Assembly: GCA_964620595.1 (NCBI GenBank) | Contig: CAZUHP010000015.1 | Span: 9,023 to 73,022 of the forward strand | Direction: 5' to 3' | DNA length: 64,000 bases | Source: Desulfocarbo sp964620595 | GTDB taxonomy: Bacteria > Desulfobacterota > Desulfarculia > Desulfarculales > Desulfarculaceae | Part shown: positions 52,801 through 60,162 of the stretch, in pieces | Layout of the letters: the number at the start of each line of letters is the position of its first letter | Position numbering within the stretch: the first letter of the stretch is position 1 | Made by a program: the position numbers and the translations under genes | The notes under the pieces: model-generated | The model's database searches: none | What the model was told of the DNA's origin: nothing | The model's input: the letters and a program-made list of their open reading frames with translations, nothing else

Positions 52801-53337
52801 CTGGGGCTCCGGCGGGCCGGCATCAGCCCGGACCATTATCCAGGGCACCGGCGGATCAAGCCCCAAAGCCTGAAGGCCATGCGCCGGGCCTGGGAGCGGG
52901 AGCTGCCGTCCGAACCTGGCCTGGGAGCCCGGGAAATCCTGGCCAGGGCCGCCGCCGGGCGGGTGCGGGGTCTGCTGGTCCAGGCCGGGGGGATCTTGCC
53001 CGGGGAGCCGGTGGCCACCGTGCTCTTGAACGCATTGCAGGCCGTGGACTTCGGCGTAGTGTTGGCCAGCCACCATACTCCCCTGACCGAGCGGGCGCGC
53101 CTGGTGCTGCCGGCGCCCCTCTGCCTGGAAAGCGGCGGCACCTTTGTGGGAGCGGACGGCTCCCGGTTGGAACTGGCCCCGGCCCTCGATCCCCCCAGGG
53201 GGGTGCATCCGGGCTGGCGGCTGTTGGGGCTTCTGCTGGAGCTCCTGGACGGCCCCCCGGCCCCCCGGAGACTTCTGCACGTACAGTCCGAAATGATCGT
53301 GGTGAACCAGGTCTTTGCGGAGATGAGCCATGCCTGA
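49852..53337 (+). CDS. NuoG-like protein fused to a GltD-type FAD/NAD(P) oxidoreductase
   Basis: 1161 residues. Order: plant-type [2Fe-2S] (C38, C49, C52, C66); GltD N-terminal cysteine domain (C102-C157); FAD motif VGGGPAGLSA (201-210); NAD(P) motif IGGGNTAMDCART (331-343); FAD C-terminal motif FAAGDLVTGPATVVEA; two [4Fe-4S] sites (C626/629/632/636 and C669/672/675/679); a NuoG/molybdopterin-type [4Fe-4S] (C705/708/712/739); then a degenerate molybdopterin-oxidoreductase-like tail to the end. The NuoG C-H cluster segment that normally follows the 2Fe-2S domain is replaced by the GltD unit. It probably supplies NAD(P)H oxidation to the membrane complex in place of NuoF. Confidence 0.88.
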   Translation: MADRRITLSIDGQRVTVPAGASLLEAARAAGARIPTLCHHDRLPPGEACRLCVVEVDGQPRPLAACATPAQEGQRVHTDTSVLRAERTAMLRLLLSDHYGDCVAPCSLRCPANIDIQGYIALIARGRYLEATQLIRRKNPLPLTCGRVCPHPCESQCRRSRVDEPVNINHLKRFAADIAYRDLDRLNPTPAPPSGKRVAIVGGGPAGLSAAFYLALAGHQPVIFEANPALGGMLRYGIPEYRLPKKVLDREIEAILRLGVEVRTGRVWGRDFWLADLRRDHQAVFLAIGAAVNRELDFLPDGMPGVNYGTCFLGQVALGQETGIHGRVAVIGGGNTAMDCARTALRLGADEVTVFYRRSRKEMPAQDLEVREAEEEGIRFEFCVAPVDMQEREGALAGLTMVRMDLCEIDGSGRARPKPVEGSEFQVPLDYVIVAVGQVVDCETLARDSLAAELAQTRWRTIQSDHLSGTTSLEGVFAAGDLVTGPATVVEAIGGGRRAAEAMDRWLRGEDPAPSRPFTFSKGTLQEVDEVNFRGRTPAPRAVMPVLAPQERRRSFQQVELGLSEDQARAEAERCLACGCQAVEDCLLRRTATDLGLRELVPQVKPAQPWSIRDQHPRVLIEDSKCIVCRRCERACADYHGRAAIKVTQEPVGDLARFRVHRVEINERCDECGLCVQLCPTGTLSYHTTWPQPGPFALRWAESLCNLCPLMCRLKTGSIGDHLVRVEGLEAPPAFGHLCRRGRFDLAEAVESPSRLTRPLLRQGGKLREVGWQEAFSELATGFERLKVEAAPTGLAGLTLGRASLEELYLFGKLVRLGLATNNLDFLAPDDEAAQGGQLLAELAPRKGRLRYPELEEYGLVVLVGHELSQRLPLLEAALHRLQVRGGGLILYGRDQVLADRADLSVDTPMGHGLAKVQRLILGGADEGLAAELADRAESMLVLVSEADLDQTCLDPLDRLSELATTLPERKVELALLPALPSVLGLRRAGISPDHYPGHRRIKPQSLKAMRRAWERELPSEPGLGAREILARAAAGRVRGLLVQAGGILPGEPVATVLLNALQAVDFGVVLASHHTPLTERARLVLPAPLCLESGGTFVGADGSRLELAPALDPPRGVHPGWRLLGLLLELLDGPPAPRRLLHVQSEMIVVNQVFAEMSHA

Positions 53338-53491
53338 CAGTACCAAGTGGGCCTTGGAGCGCTTGGAAGAAGCCAACCATATTTTCGAGCCTGGCGACAA
53401 GACCTGGCAGGCGCAGCTGGCCAACCTGGTCATTTGGGCGCTGGAATGCGCCCTGGTCTGGTCCCTGGCCTCGCGGCTCTGCCGCTTGTGA
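53330..53491 (+). CDS. Small single-helix membrane protein after nuoG-like gene
   Basis: 53-residue ORF starting 8 bp inside the end of the NuoG-like gene, with GGAG 7 bases before the ATG. A charged N-terminal half (EEANHIFEPGDKTWQ) is followed by a hydrophobic helix (LANLVIWALECALVWSLASRL). Unrecognised. Coupled translation suggests a complex I accessory or assembly peptide. Confidence 0.6.
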   Translation: MPDSTKWALERLEEANHIFEPGDKTWQAQLANLVIWALECALVWSLASRLCRL

Positions 53492-53516
53492 GGCAGGCTC
53501 TGCAAAGGAGACCATT

Positions 53517-53996
53517 ATGGATGTGGATTTCCTGGCCACCACCGAGGTATGCCAGGGCATGAGTCCCTCCCACCTGGAACGGCTGCTGGAGTTCTGCCTG
53601 CCCGACCAGCGCAACCAGGGCGAGATGATCCACGACGAGGGGGAAAAGGCCAAAGACCTGTTCCTGCTCAGCCAGGGTGTGGTGCACCTGCGTTTCCAAC
53701 TCCCCGGCCACAGCACCTCAGAGGCCATGAACATCTCCGTGGTCAGGCCGGGCGGCGTGTTCGGCTGGTCGGCCCTGGTGCCGCCGCGGCGCTACACCCT
53801 GGCCGCCTGGTGCGCCTCTCCCACCTGCCGCTATCTCCGTGCGGACGGACGCGAGCTGGAGCGCCTCTTCGAACGGGAGCCCGACCTTGGCTACATATTC
53901 ATGCGCAACCTGGCGGTCATCGTGGGCTCCCGCCTGCGGGCCCTGCGCGAGGAACTGGCCAAGAGCCAAGGCTTCGACGTGATTCACGGCTGGTAG
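53517..53996 (+). CDS. Cyclic-nucleotide-binding-domain protein without HTH
   Basis: 159 residues forming one Crp-type beta-roll (LEFCLPDQRNQGEMIHDEGEKAKDLFLLSQGVVHLRF; GGVFGWSALVPPRRYTLAAWC) and a terminal helix region, but no DNA-binding helix-turn-helix. AAAGGAG precedes the ATG. Likely a sensor or allosteric partner for the operon rather than a transcription factor. Confidence 0.82.
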   Translation: MDVDFLATTEVCQGMSPSHLERLLEFCLPDQRNQGEMIHDEGEKAKDLFLLSQGVVHLRFQLPGHSTSEAMNISVVRPGGVFGWSALVPPRRYTLAAWCASPTCRYLRADGRELERLFEREPDLGYIFMRNLAVIVGSRLRALREELAKSQGFDVIHGW

Positions 53997-54021
53997 CGCC
54001 GGCCGTAGAAAGGAGGGGACC

Positions 54022-54327
54022 ATGCTGGTGAAGGTCCTCATAACCCGCCGCATCAAGGAGGGCGCCGAGGTGGACGCCCTGGTGACCTTGAGCAGCCTGC
54101 GGGCCCGGGCCATAGACCAGCCGGGCTACATCTCCGGCGAAACCCTGGTGGGCCATGACGACCCGCGCAAGCTGGTGGTGATCAGCACCTGGGACGATCT
54201 GGAGCACTGGCAACGCTGGAAGGAAGACCCGGCCCGGGCTGAGGTGGAGTCCCAGTTGGAGGGGTTCCTCCTGGAACCCACCCGCTACGAGGTGTTCACC
54301 CCCGGCGCGCGCCGCCCCGCTAGCTGA
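54022..54327 (+). CDS. ABM-domain (antibiotic biosynthesis monooxygenase fold) protein
   Basis: 101-residue protein of the dimeric alpha/beta-barrel ABM family: VKVLITRRIKEGAEVDALVTLSSLRARAIDQPGYISGETLVG and STWDDLEHWQRWKEDPARAEVE. AAAGGAGG precedes the ATG. Such proteins range from heme-degrading enzymes to quinol monooxygenases; no specific role can be assigned. Confidence 0.8.
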   Translation: MLVKVLITRRIKEGAEVDALVTLSSLRARAIDQPGYISGETLVGHDDPRKLVVISTWDDLEHWQRWKEDPARAEVESQLEGFLLEPTRYEVFTPGARRPAS

Positions 54328-54358
54328 GACAGGCCACTGTCTGGCTGGGCGGCATCTA

Positions 54359-54367
54359 TGGTATGAT
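54359..54367 (+). promoter_or_regulatory. Extended -10 promoter (TGGTATGAT)
   Basis: TGn plus TATGAT, 53 bp before the GTG start at 54420. Its position rules out the in-frame ATG at 54363 as start codon. Confidence 0.5.
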
Positions 54368-54419
54368 GCCTAGATGCATGCCCGGCTATGATACCTTTGG
54401 CCTGCCCAGGAGTCTATCT

Positions 54420-55010
54420 GTGTTCAAACCACTGGCAACCGCCCTTCTCGTAGCGGCCGTGATCCTCTATCCAGCCACCTGTCCGCAGCCCGCCGCCGCC
54501 GCGGACGCCCAGGCACTGTTGGGCCAGGCCCAGACCAGCCTGAAGGCCCGCGACCTGGACAAGGCCTTCCACCAGGCCAACGCCGCGGTGGAGGCCATCT
54601 GGCAACAGATGCCCCTGCATCTGGAGCAGGCCTTGTTCGTCAAAAAGCCTCCCCAGGTCTATGGCGCGTACATACCGCGGAAAAGCAACCGCTACCCGCT
54701 GAAGGGTGAGCCCCTGCTCATCTACCTGGAGCCCAAGGGCTACCGCATGCGCGTCAATCCCGACGGCACCAAGAGCTTTGCCGTGTCCCTGGACATCGCC
54801 CTGACCGACCCCCAGGGCAAGGTGCTCTGGGGCAAGGAGGGCTTCCTGCGCAAGTCGATCACCAGCCGCCACTTTGTGCGCGAATTCTATCTTCTGGTGA
54901 CGCTCACCGTGAGCGGGGCGCCGGCGGGCGACTACGTGGTGTCCCTGCGGGTCAACGACCTGGTGGGCAAGCAAAGCACCGTGACCAAGCTCCCCTTGGA
55001 ACTGCGCTGA
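54420..55010 (+). CDS. Exported protein of unknown function
   Basis: 196 residues from a GTG with AGGAG 7 bases upstream. The start gives a textbook signal peptide (FKPLATALLVAAVILYPATCPQPAAAA). The mature part has a helical segment (LLGQAQTSLKARDLDKAFHQANAAVEAIWQ), then a beta-rich domain ending VSLRVNDLVGKQSTVTKLPLEL, resembling an extracytoplasmic Ig-like fold. No family recognised. Confidence 0.8.
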   Translation: MFKPLATALLVAAVILYPATCPQPAAAADAQALLGQAQTSLKARDLDKAFHQANAAVEAIWQQMPLHLEQALFVKKPPQVYGAYIPRKSNRYPLKGEPLLIYLEPKGYRMRVNPDGTKSFAVSLDIALTDPQGKVLWGKEGFLRKSITSRHFVREFYLLVTLTVSGAPAGDYVVSLRVNDLVGKQSTVTKLPLELR

Positions 55011-55085
55011 CCCCCCTGCCTGGATGGGGACAAGCAGGCGCGGGGTGAGTGAAGACACCCCGCGCCGCGCCATTGGCACCACAAA

Positions 55086-55115
55086 AAATCCCCCACCCGC
55101 CGGGGTGGGGGATTT
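55086..55115 (-). terminator. Bidirectional terminator
   Basis: AAATCCCCCACCC (55086-55098) pairs with GGGTGGGGGATTT (55103-55115). The minus strand continues into a T run, terminating the 30-residue gene; it also serves the plus-strand exported-protein gene. Confidence 0.85.
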
Positions 55116-55148
55116 GCGCGGCCGAGCCGCAGCGAAAATAGCAGGGAT

Positions 55149-55241
55149 CTAGTCGGGGTTGCGGGTGGCCAGCACGGCGATGGTGGTCACGCAGCCCCAA
55201 ACGAACGCCGCGGTGAGGGCTCCCAGAAAAACGTCCAGCAT
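55149..55241 (-). CDS. 30-residue membrane peptide
   Basis: Short ORF with an excellent ribosome-binding site (AAGGAGG, 6 bases before ATG) encoding a single hydrophobic helix (LGALTAAFVWGCVTTIAVLA) with a polar tail ending in RNPD. It stands alone between two terminators, so it is its own transcription unit. No family recognised; size is like KdpF or CydX-type small subunits. Confidence 0.6.
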   Translation of the reverse strand: MLDVFLGALTAAFVWGCVTTIAVLATRNPD

Positions 55242-55347
55242 TGGGGACCTCCTTGCAGGATTAGGTTCGCTTCAGCGCCATCTATATTGCCATCGGCCGG
55301 AGTAAAGCGCAAGGGAAACCTCGGCCCCGGCCCCAAGCCCAAAAAAC

Positions 55348-55375
55348 GGGGGCGCCCCCCAAAGGAGGCGCCCCC
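55348..55375 (-). terminator. Terminator of the rhodanese selenoprotein gene
   Basis: GGGGGCGCC (55348-55356) pairs with GGCGCCCCC (55367-55375); the minus strand then reads into TTTTTT (55341-55346). Confidence 0.8.
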
Positions 55376-55391
55376 AAGGCATGGCAGTGGG

Positions 55392-56765
55392 CTACTTGAA
55401 ACAGCAGAACACCCGGTTCTCCAGGATTTCCACCTTGTCATTGAGGAAACGGGCGTTGAAGCCGGCGTTGCGCAGTATGTTGTAGGCCATCTCGGCGCGC
55501 AAGCCCGTGCGGCAGTGGGTGATGATCTCCTTGTCCTTGGGCAACTTGTCCAGGCTGGAGCTCAGCTCGTCCACCGGGATGTTCATGGCGCCGGGCAACA
55601 TGCCGCCGGCGGCCTCGGCCGTGGTGCGCACGTCCAGGATCTGCTTGTCGGCCGGCCGGTGGTTCACGATGTTCATGAACTCGTCACCGGTTATCTCACC
55701 CGGGTGGGGACGGGGCAGGTAGAAGATCTTGGTGCGGACCATGTCCTTCTGGATGGGACCGTTGTGGGCCACCCAGCCGCGGTAGCCGCCCTGCAAGACG
55801 TAAACGTTCTTATAGCCCCAGGACGATATCAGCCTGGCCACCGGGGCCAGCTTGTCCAGGGAGGTCTGGTCCGCATACAGCACTATATAGGCCCGGCGGT
55901 CCAGGGGGAACTGGTCCTTCTCCTTGGCGATCCTATCCAGGGCAATGGCCACGGCCCCCTGGATGTGGCCCTTCTTGGCGGCCTGGGGACCGCGGGTGTC
56001 GATGACCACGATGTAGCCCAAGCGGCTGTCCACGAACTTGCGGGTGGTGAGCACGGGCAGGCCCGCCTTCTTCCAGGCGGGCACTCCGGCGTGGAAGACC
56101 TTGACGTTAGTGTACCCATTCTTTTCCGCCAACCTGGCGGCCATGGGCGAGAGCACTCATCTGAATCCCTGGCAATAGAAGATGATGAGCGCGTTCTTGT
56201 CCTTGGGCAGCTTGGCCATCATCTCGGGCATCTTGGGGAAGGGTATGCTGATGGCGGTGGGCAGGTGGCCCTCCTGGTAGCGGATGGGCGGGCGGGAGTC
56301 CACCAGGGTGTAACCGCCCTTCTCGGGCCCCTTTTGCACCAGGGCGGCCACATACTTCACATCCACGAGCTGCTGGGGGGGCACCTTGATCACGGGCTTG
56401 GCCACGATCTCGGTGGCCACCATGTCCTTGCCCTGCATGCGGTAGGTGACCTGTACCGGGATGGGCTTTTTCAGTGCCTTGATGCTGGGAACGTTCTCCA
56501 CCGTGGTCTGGGGGGTGAACTTGAGGACCAGCACCTCTCCCTTGGCTATCTTCACCGTAATGGACTTGGCCTTGTTGGAGCGGCTCTGGAACTCCCCGGC
56601 CACCAGGTTGTCCATGTCCTTGATCTCGGCGTGGCACTTGAGGCATTTCTTGGCCGCAAGCACCTTGGCCTGGGATATTCCGGGCGCGGCCAGGCCCAGG
56701 CCCACCAGCAGCAGGGCCAGGCCCAGGATCGCCCCGGCGGCGCCGCCTCGGCTGAATCTGTTCAT
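55392..56765 (-). CDS. Selenocysteine-containing c-heme / triple rhodanese-domain protein
   Basis: 457-residue exported protein read through an in-frame TGA (56157-56159, residue 203). Signal peptide GAILGLALLLVGLGLAAPG; one heme-c site CLKCH near residue 42; first rhodanese domain with FYCQGFR-Sec-VLSPMAA and GYTNVKVFHAGVPAW; second with IVLYADQTS (no active-site Cys) and GYKNVYVLQGGYRGW; third with HCRTGLRAEMAY. The TGA sits where exported rhodaneses of this type commonly have Cys (YCxGxxCxxS), and the frame continues without shift on both sides. GGAGG lies 7 bases before the ATG (another ATG is directly upstream). Probably handles periplasmic sulfur or selenium species. Confidence 0.82.
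56126..56159 (-). promoter_or_regulatory. SECIS-like hairpin downstream of the in-frame TGA
   Basis: On the minus strand, 16 bases after the TGA, CCGCC (56140-56136) pairs with GGCGG (56130-56126) around loop AGGTT; A-T closing adds a sixth pair. Distance and the GGU in the apical loop resemble bacterial SECIS elements such as that of E. coli fdhF. Confidence 0.65.
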
Positions 56766-57010
56766 CATGACTCCTCCGCTCGATTGGATTGCCTTGCTCT
56801 CCGATGCCCCTGGGGGGATGAAAGCGCAAAGAATTGATTCGCAAAGGGATAGCAATAGCCATACCAGAAGTGCCCCCAGGCGAGGTTTTTGGGGCAACAG
56901 CCTATTAACACGCCCCTTTTGGATTGGAACCGCCGATGGAAGACCAAAAGGTGTAAAGCCAGGTGCAAAGCTGTCAACTTAACACTCTTAACAGGGCGCG
57001 CTCCGGGCTG

Positions 57011-57019
57011 TGGTAGAAT
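57011..57019 (+). promoter_or_regulatory. Extended -10 promoter (TGGTAGAAT) of cheD
   Basis: TGn plus TAGAAT at 57011-57019; no convincing -35. The transcription start would fall near 57026, so translation should begin downstream, at the TTG at 57073. The rest of 56766-57010 shows no gene. Confidence 0.5.
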
Positions 57020-57072
57020 GGCCCTGCGTAGCCGGTCCTAAAGAAGACGAGCTTTACTGGGGGAAGCGCACC

Positions 57073-57558
57073 TTGGGCCGCACAGTGGTGGTGGGGGTGG
57101 GGGAGATGGCCGTCTCCGGCAAGGCCGCGGACGAGTTGGTCACCCATTCCCTGGGCTCCTGCCTAGGGGTGGCGATACACGATCCCGTGGCTCGGGTGGG
57201 CGGGCTGTTACATATCATGTTGCCCCACTCGCGGCTCAACCCCCAGCGCGCCGAGGCGCACCCCTGCCTGTTCGCTGACACCGGCCTGCCCCGGCTTTTC
57301 CGGGCGGCCTATGCCTTGGGGGCCCGCAAGCGCCGCCTGCGGGTAGTCCTGGCGGGCGGCGCCCAGAGCGGCCCGGGCAATGACCGCTACCAGGTCGGCC
57401 AGCGCAATTACGCGGCAGTGCGCCGCCTATTGTGGCGCAACGAGGTGCTGGTGGCGGCGGCAGAGGTGGGCGGCAGCCACAGCCGCACCCTCCGCCTGGC
57501 CGTGGCCAGCGGCGAAATCACCATGCATATCCTCCCTGACCAGGTCAAACTGCTGTGA
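57073..57558 (+). CDS. cheD: Chemoreceptor glutamine deamidase CheD
   Basis: 161 residues from TTG 57073, which has GGGGGAAG upstream and gives the usual CheD start (VVVGVGEMAVS); the frame extends to a GTG at 57010 that overlaps the probable promoter. Catalytic Cys in VTHSLGSCLGVAIHDP, His in GGLLHIMLPHSR, with conserved T. It deamidates glutamines of methyl-accepting chemotaxis proteins. No other chemotaxis genes are in the window. Confidence 0.88.
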   Translation: MGRTVVVGVGEMAVSGKAADELVTHSLGSCLGVAIHDPVARVGGLLHIMLPHSRLNPQRAEAHPCLFADTGLPRLFRAAYALGARKRRLRVVLAGGAQSGPGNDRYQVGQRNYAAVRRLLWRNEVLVAAAEVGGSHSRTLRLAVASGEITMHILPDQVKLL

Positions 57559-57686
57559 GGAACCATCCGGCCCCGAGGAAACCCCTCCTGAAAATCACCT
57601 TGGCCGCGCCTGCTTGCATCGGTTAATCTGGTGGGCGGAGTGTATCAACCGCGCCGTACAGGCGTGCAGCACATGGGAGGCGAGGC

Positions 57687-59309
57687 ATGGCCGCTCAGGC
57701 CAAGGAACGACCCCTGGTGGCGGTGGTGGGCTCTGGTTACTGGGGCAAGAACCTGGTGCGCAACTACCACGAGCTGGGCGCCCTGGGGCTCATCTGTGAC
57801 AAGAGCCAGGACACCCTGGCCCAGTTCCAGGAACAGTATCCCGGGGTGGAGACCTGCTCGGCACTCAGCGAGGTGCTCTCCCGCCAGGACATAGCCGCCG
57901 TGGTCATCGCCACCCCGGCCGAAACCCACTACGAACTGGCCCGGGAGGCGCTCCAGGCCGGCAAGCACGTGTATGTGGAAAAACCCCTGGTGCTGGACGA
58001 GCGCCAGGGCGAGGAACTGGTGGCCATGGCCGACGACAGGGGCCTGGTGCTCATGGTGGGCCACCTGCTGCAATATCATCCCATCTTCGTGAAGCTCAAG
58101 GAGATGACCGGCTCGGGCGAGCTGGGCCGCATCTATTACATCTACTCCCACCGCCTGAACCTGGGCAAGATACGCCGCGAGGAAAACATCCTCTGGTCCT
58201 TCGCCCCCCACGACATCTCCATGATCCTGGCCCTGGCCGGCGAGATGCCGGACGATGTCTATGCCACTGGCGGGTTCTATCTGCAGAGCTTCGTGGCCGA
58301 CGTGACCACCACCCACCTGCACTTCCCCTCCGGCCTGAGGGCCCACATCTTCGTGTCCTGGCTGCATCCCTTCAAGGAGCAGAAACTGGTGGTGGTGGGC
58401 GAGCGCAAGATGGCGGTGTTCGACGACACCCAGCCCTGGCCGGACAAGCTCCTGCTCTACCCCCACCAGATAGAGTTCGGCCCCGGCGATGCGGTGCCGG
58501 TGCCGGTAAAGGCCGAGGCCCAGCGGGTGGAGGTGCCCGAGCAGGAGCCCCTCAAGTCCGAATGCCGCCACTTCTTGGCCTGCGTGCAAAAGGGCGAGCG
58601 CCCCATCACCGACGGCCGCGAGGGGTTGCGGGTGCTCCAGGTGTTGAACCGCAGCTCCATGGCGCTCACCTCCATGGAGATAAAGCAGTTCAGCCAGATG
58701 GACCCGCGGGCCCTGGTGCTGGCCCACCTGGGCGAGCCGCCTGCCGAGGAGGCCACCTTCTTCGCCCACCCCAGCGCGGTGATCGACGAGGGCGTGCACA
58801 TCGGCGCGGGCTGCAAGATATGGCACTTCAGCCATGTGCTCAAGGGTTCGCGCATCGGCGAGGGCTGCAACATCGGCCAGAACGTGGTCATCGGCCCGGA
58901 GGTGACCATCGGCAAGGGCTGCAAGATCCAGAACAACGTGAGCGTGTACAAGGGGGTGACCCTGGAGGACCACGTGTTCTGCGGGCCCTCCATGGTCTTC
59001 ACCAACGTATTCAACCCCCGGGCCCACATCCGCCGCATGGACGAGATACGCCCCACCCTGGTCAAGACCGGGGCCAGCCTGGGCGCCAACTGCACCATCG
59101 TGTGCGGCAACGTGATCGGCCGCTACGCCTTTGTGGGCGCTGGCGCGGTGGTCACCAAGGACGTGCCCGACCATGCCCTGGTGGTGGGCAACCCGGCGCG
59201 GCGGATCGGCTGGATGTGCTCCTGCGGGGTGCGCCTGGACGAGCGTCTCATCTGCGGCGCCTGCGGCCGCCGCTACCTGGAAAGCGAAGAGGGCCTGACC
59301 GAAGCCTAG
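57687..59309 (+). CDS. Gfo/Idh/MocA oxidoreductase fused to a left-handed beta-helix acyltransferase
   Basis: 540 residues. The N-terminal NAD-binding Gfo/Idh domain (VAVVGSGYWGKNLVRNYHELG, VEKPLVLDERQGEELV) spans about residues 1-340; the C-terminal hexapeptide-repeat domain (HIGAGCKIWHFSHVLKGSRIGEGCNIGQNVVIGPEV, NPARRIGWMCSCGVRL) spans 350-525, ending in a small CxC/CxxC zinc-like motif. This is a fusion of WbpB-like dehydrogenase and WbpD-like N-acetyltransferase, two successive steps in diacetylated aminouronate sugar synthesis for surface polysaccharide. GGGAGG precedes the ATG. Confidence 0.88.
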   Translation: MAAQAKERPLVAVVGSGYWGKNLVRNYHELGALGLICDKSQDTLAQFQEQYPGVETCSALSEVLSRQDIAAVVIATPAETHYELAREALQAGKHVYVEKPLVLDERQGEELVAMADDRGLVLMVGHLLQYHPIFVKLKEMTGSGELGRIYYIYSHRLNLGKIRREENILWSFAPHDISMILALAGEMPDDVYATGGFYLQSFVADVTTTHLHFPSGLRAHIFVSWLHPFKEQKLVVVGERKMAVFDDTQPWPDKLLLYPHQIEFGPGDAVPVPVKAEAQRVEVPEQEPLKSECRHFLACVQKGERPITDGREGLRVLQVLNRSSMALTSMEIKQFSQMDPRALVLAHLGEPPAEEATFFAHPSAVIDEGVHIGAGCKIWHFSHVLKGSRIGEGCNIGQNVVIGPEVTIGKGCKIQNNVSVYKGVTLEDHVFCGPSMVFTNVFNPRAHIRRMDEIRPTLVKTGASLGANCTIVCGNVIGRYAFVGAGAVVTKDVPDHALVVGNPARRIGWMCSCGVRLDERLICGACGRRYLESEEGLTEA

Positions 59310-59334
59310 CCGCCCCGGCAAAAAGACCACAAGC

Positions 59335-60162
59335 ATGGACACTCTCGTCTTCGTGCTCAAAAAGCTGGTCAGCCGGCTGCTGTTCCCCGTGGGCCTGGTG
59401 CTGGTCCTGGGCCTGGCCGGGGTGGTGCTCTGGCTGCGAAAGCCCCGGCGCCGCCTGGGTCCGGCCCTGGTGATCGCGGCCGGCCTCATCCTGTGGGCCC
59501 TGGCCACCCCCCTGGTGGCCGGCTGCCTGCTGGCGCCCCTGGAGCGCATGGCCGGCCCCTATGCCCAGCCCCAGGAGCTGGCCCGCCTGGGGGTGAGGCA
59601 GGTGGTGGTGCTGGCCGGCAGCCAACGCGGTGCCGGGCTCTCCCCGGCCGACCGCTGCGGCGACTCCACCACCTTGCGGGTGCTGGAGGGGGTGCGCCTG
59701 TGGAAGGGGATCAAGGGCGCCCGCCTGGTGCTCTCGGGCGGGTCCTTTGCCCAAGGCCCTTCTGCGGCCCAGGCCATGGCCGCCCTGGCGGTCCAGGTCG
59801 GGGTGCCGCCGGGAGCCATCCGCCAGGAAACCACCTCCTGGGACACCGACGACCAGGCCCGCATCCTGGCGGACAAGCTGGGCAGGGAGCCTTTCGCCCT
59901 GGTCACCTCGGCCAGCCACCTGCCCCGCGCCTTGCGCATCTTCCGGGCCTACGGCCTGAACCCCTACCCCGCGCCAGCCGACTTTCAAGGCGCGGGCAGT
60001 GGCCAAGGCAGCTTCTTGGCCCTGCTGCCCCAGGCCCAGGGCCTGGCCGTATCCCAGCGAGCCTTGTACGAGTACCTGGGGCTGATCCTTTGGGAACTCA
60101 AATCCCTGGCAGGCCTGGCCCCCCTGCCGCCTCCTGCCCCCCCGCGCACCGAACCAGGCTAG
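59335..60162 (+). CDS. YdcF/ElyC-family (DUF218) membrane protein
   Basis: 275 residues. Two N-terminal transmembrane helices, then a DUF218 domain: VVVLAGSQRGAG, LVLSGGSFAQG, ETTSWDTDDQARILAD and FALVTSASHLPRALRIFRAYG. Family members are linked to cell-envelope/peptidoglycan-precursor physiology. Proline-rich tail. Confidence 0.87.
   Translation: MDTLVFVLKKLVSRLLFPVGLVLVLGLAGVVLWLRKPRRRLGPALVIAAGLILWALATPLVAGCLLAPLERMAGPYAQPQELARLGVRQVVVLAGSQRGAGLSPADRCGDSTTLRVLEGVRLWKGIKGARLVLSGGSFAQGPSAAQAMAALAVQVGVPPGAIRQETTSWDTDDQARILADKLGREPFALVTSASHLPRALRIFRAYGLNPYPAPADFQGAGSGQGSFLALLPQAQGLAVSQRALYEYLGLILWELKSLAGLAPLPPPAPPRTEPG

Noticed and set aside
54363..54419. ATG start of the exported protein at 54363
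   Set aside because: It overlaps the probable -10 box, and the GTG at 54420 has a Shine-Dalgarno and yields a clean signal peptide.
56157..56159. TGA as a nonsense mutation giving two separate rhodanese genes
   Set aside because: The downstream part would start at a GTG inside the active-site loop with no ribosome-binding site; the frame and homology are continuous and a SECIS-like hairpin follows.
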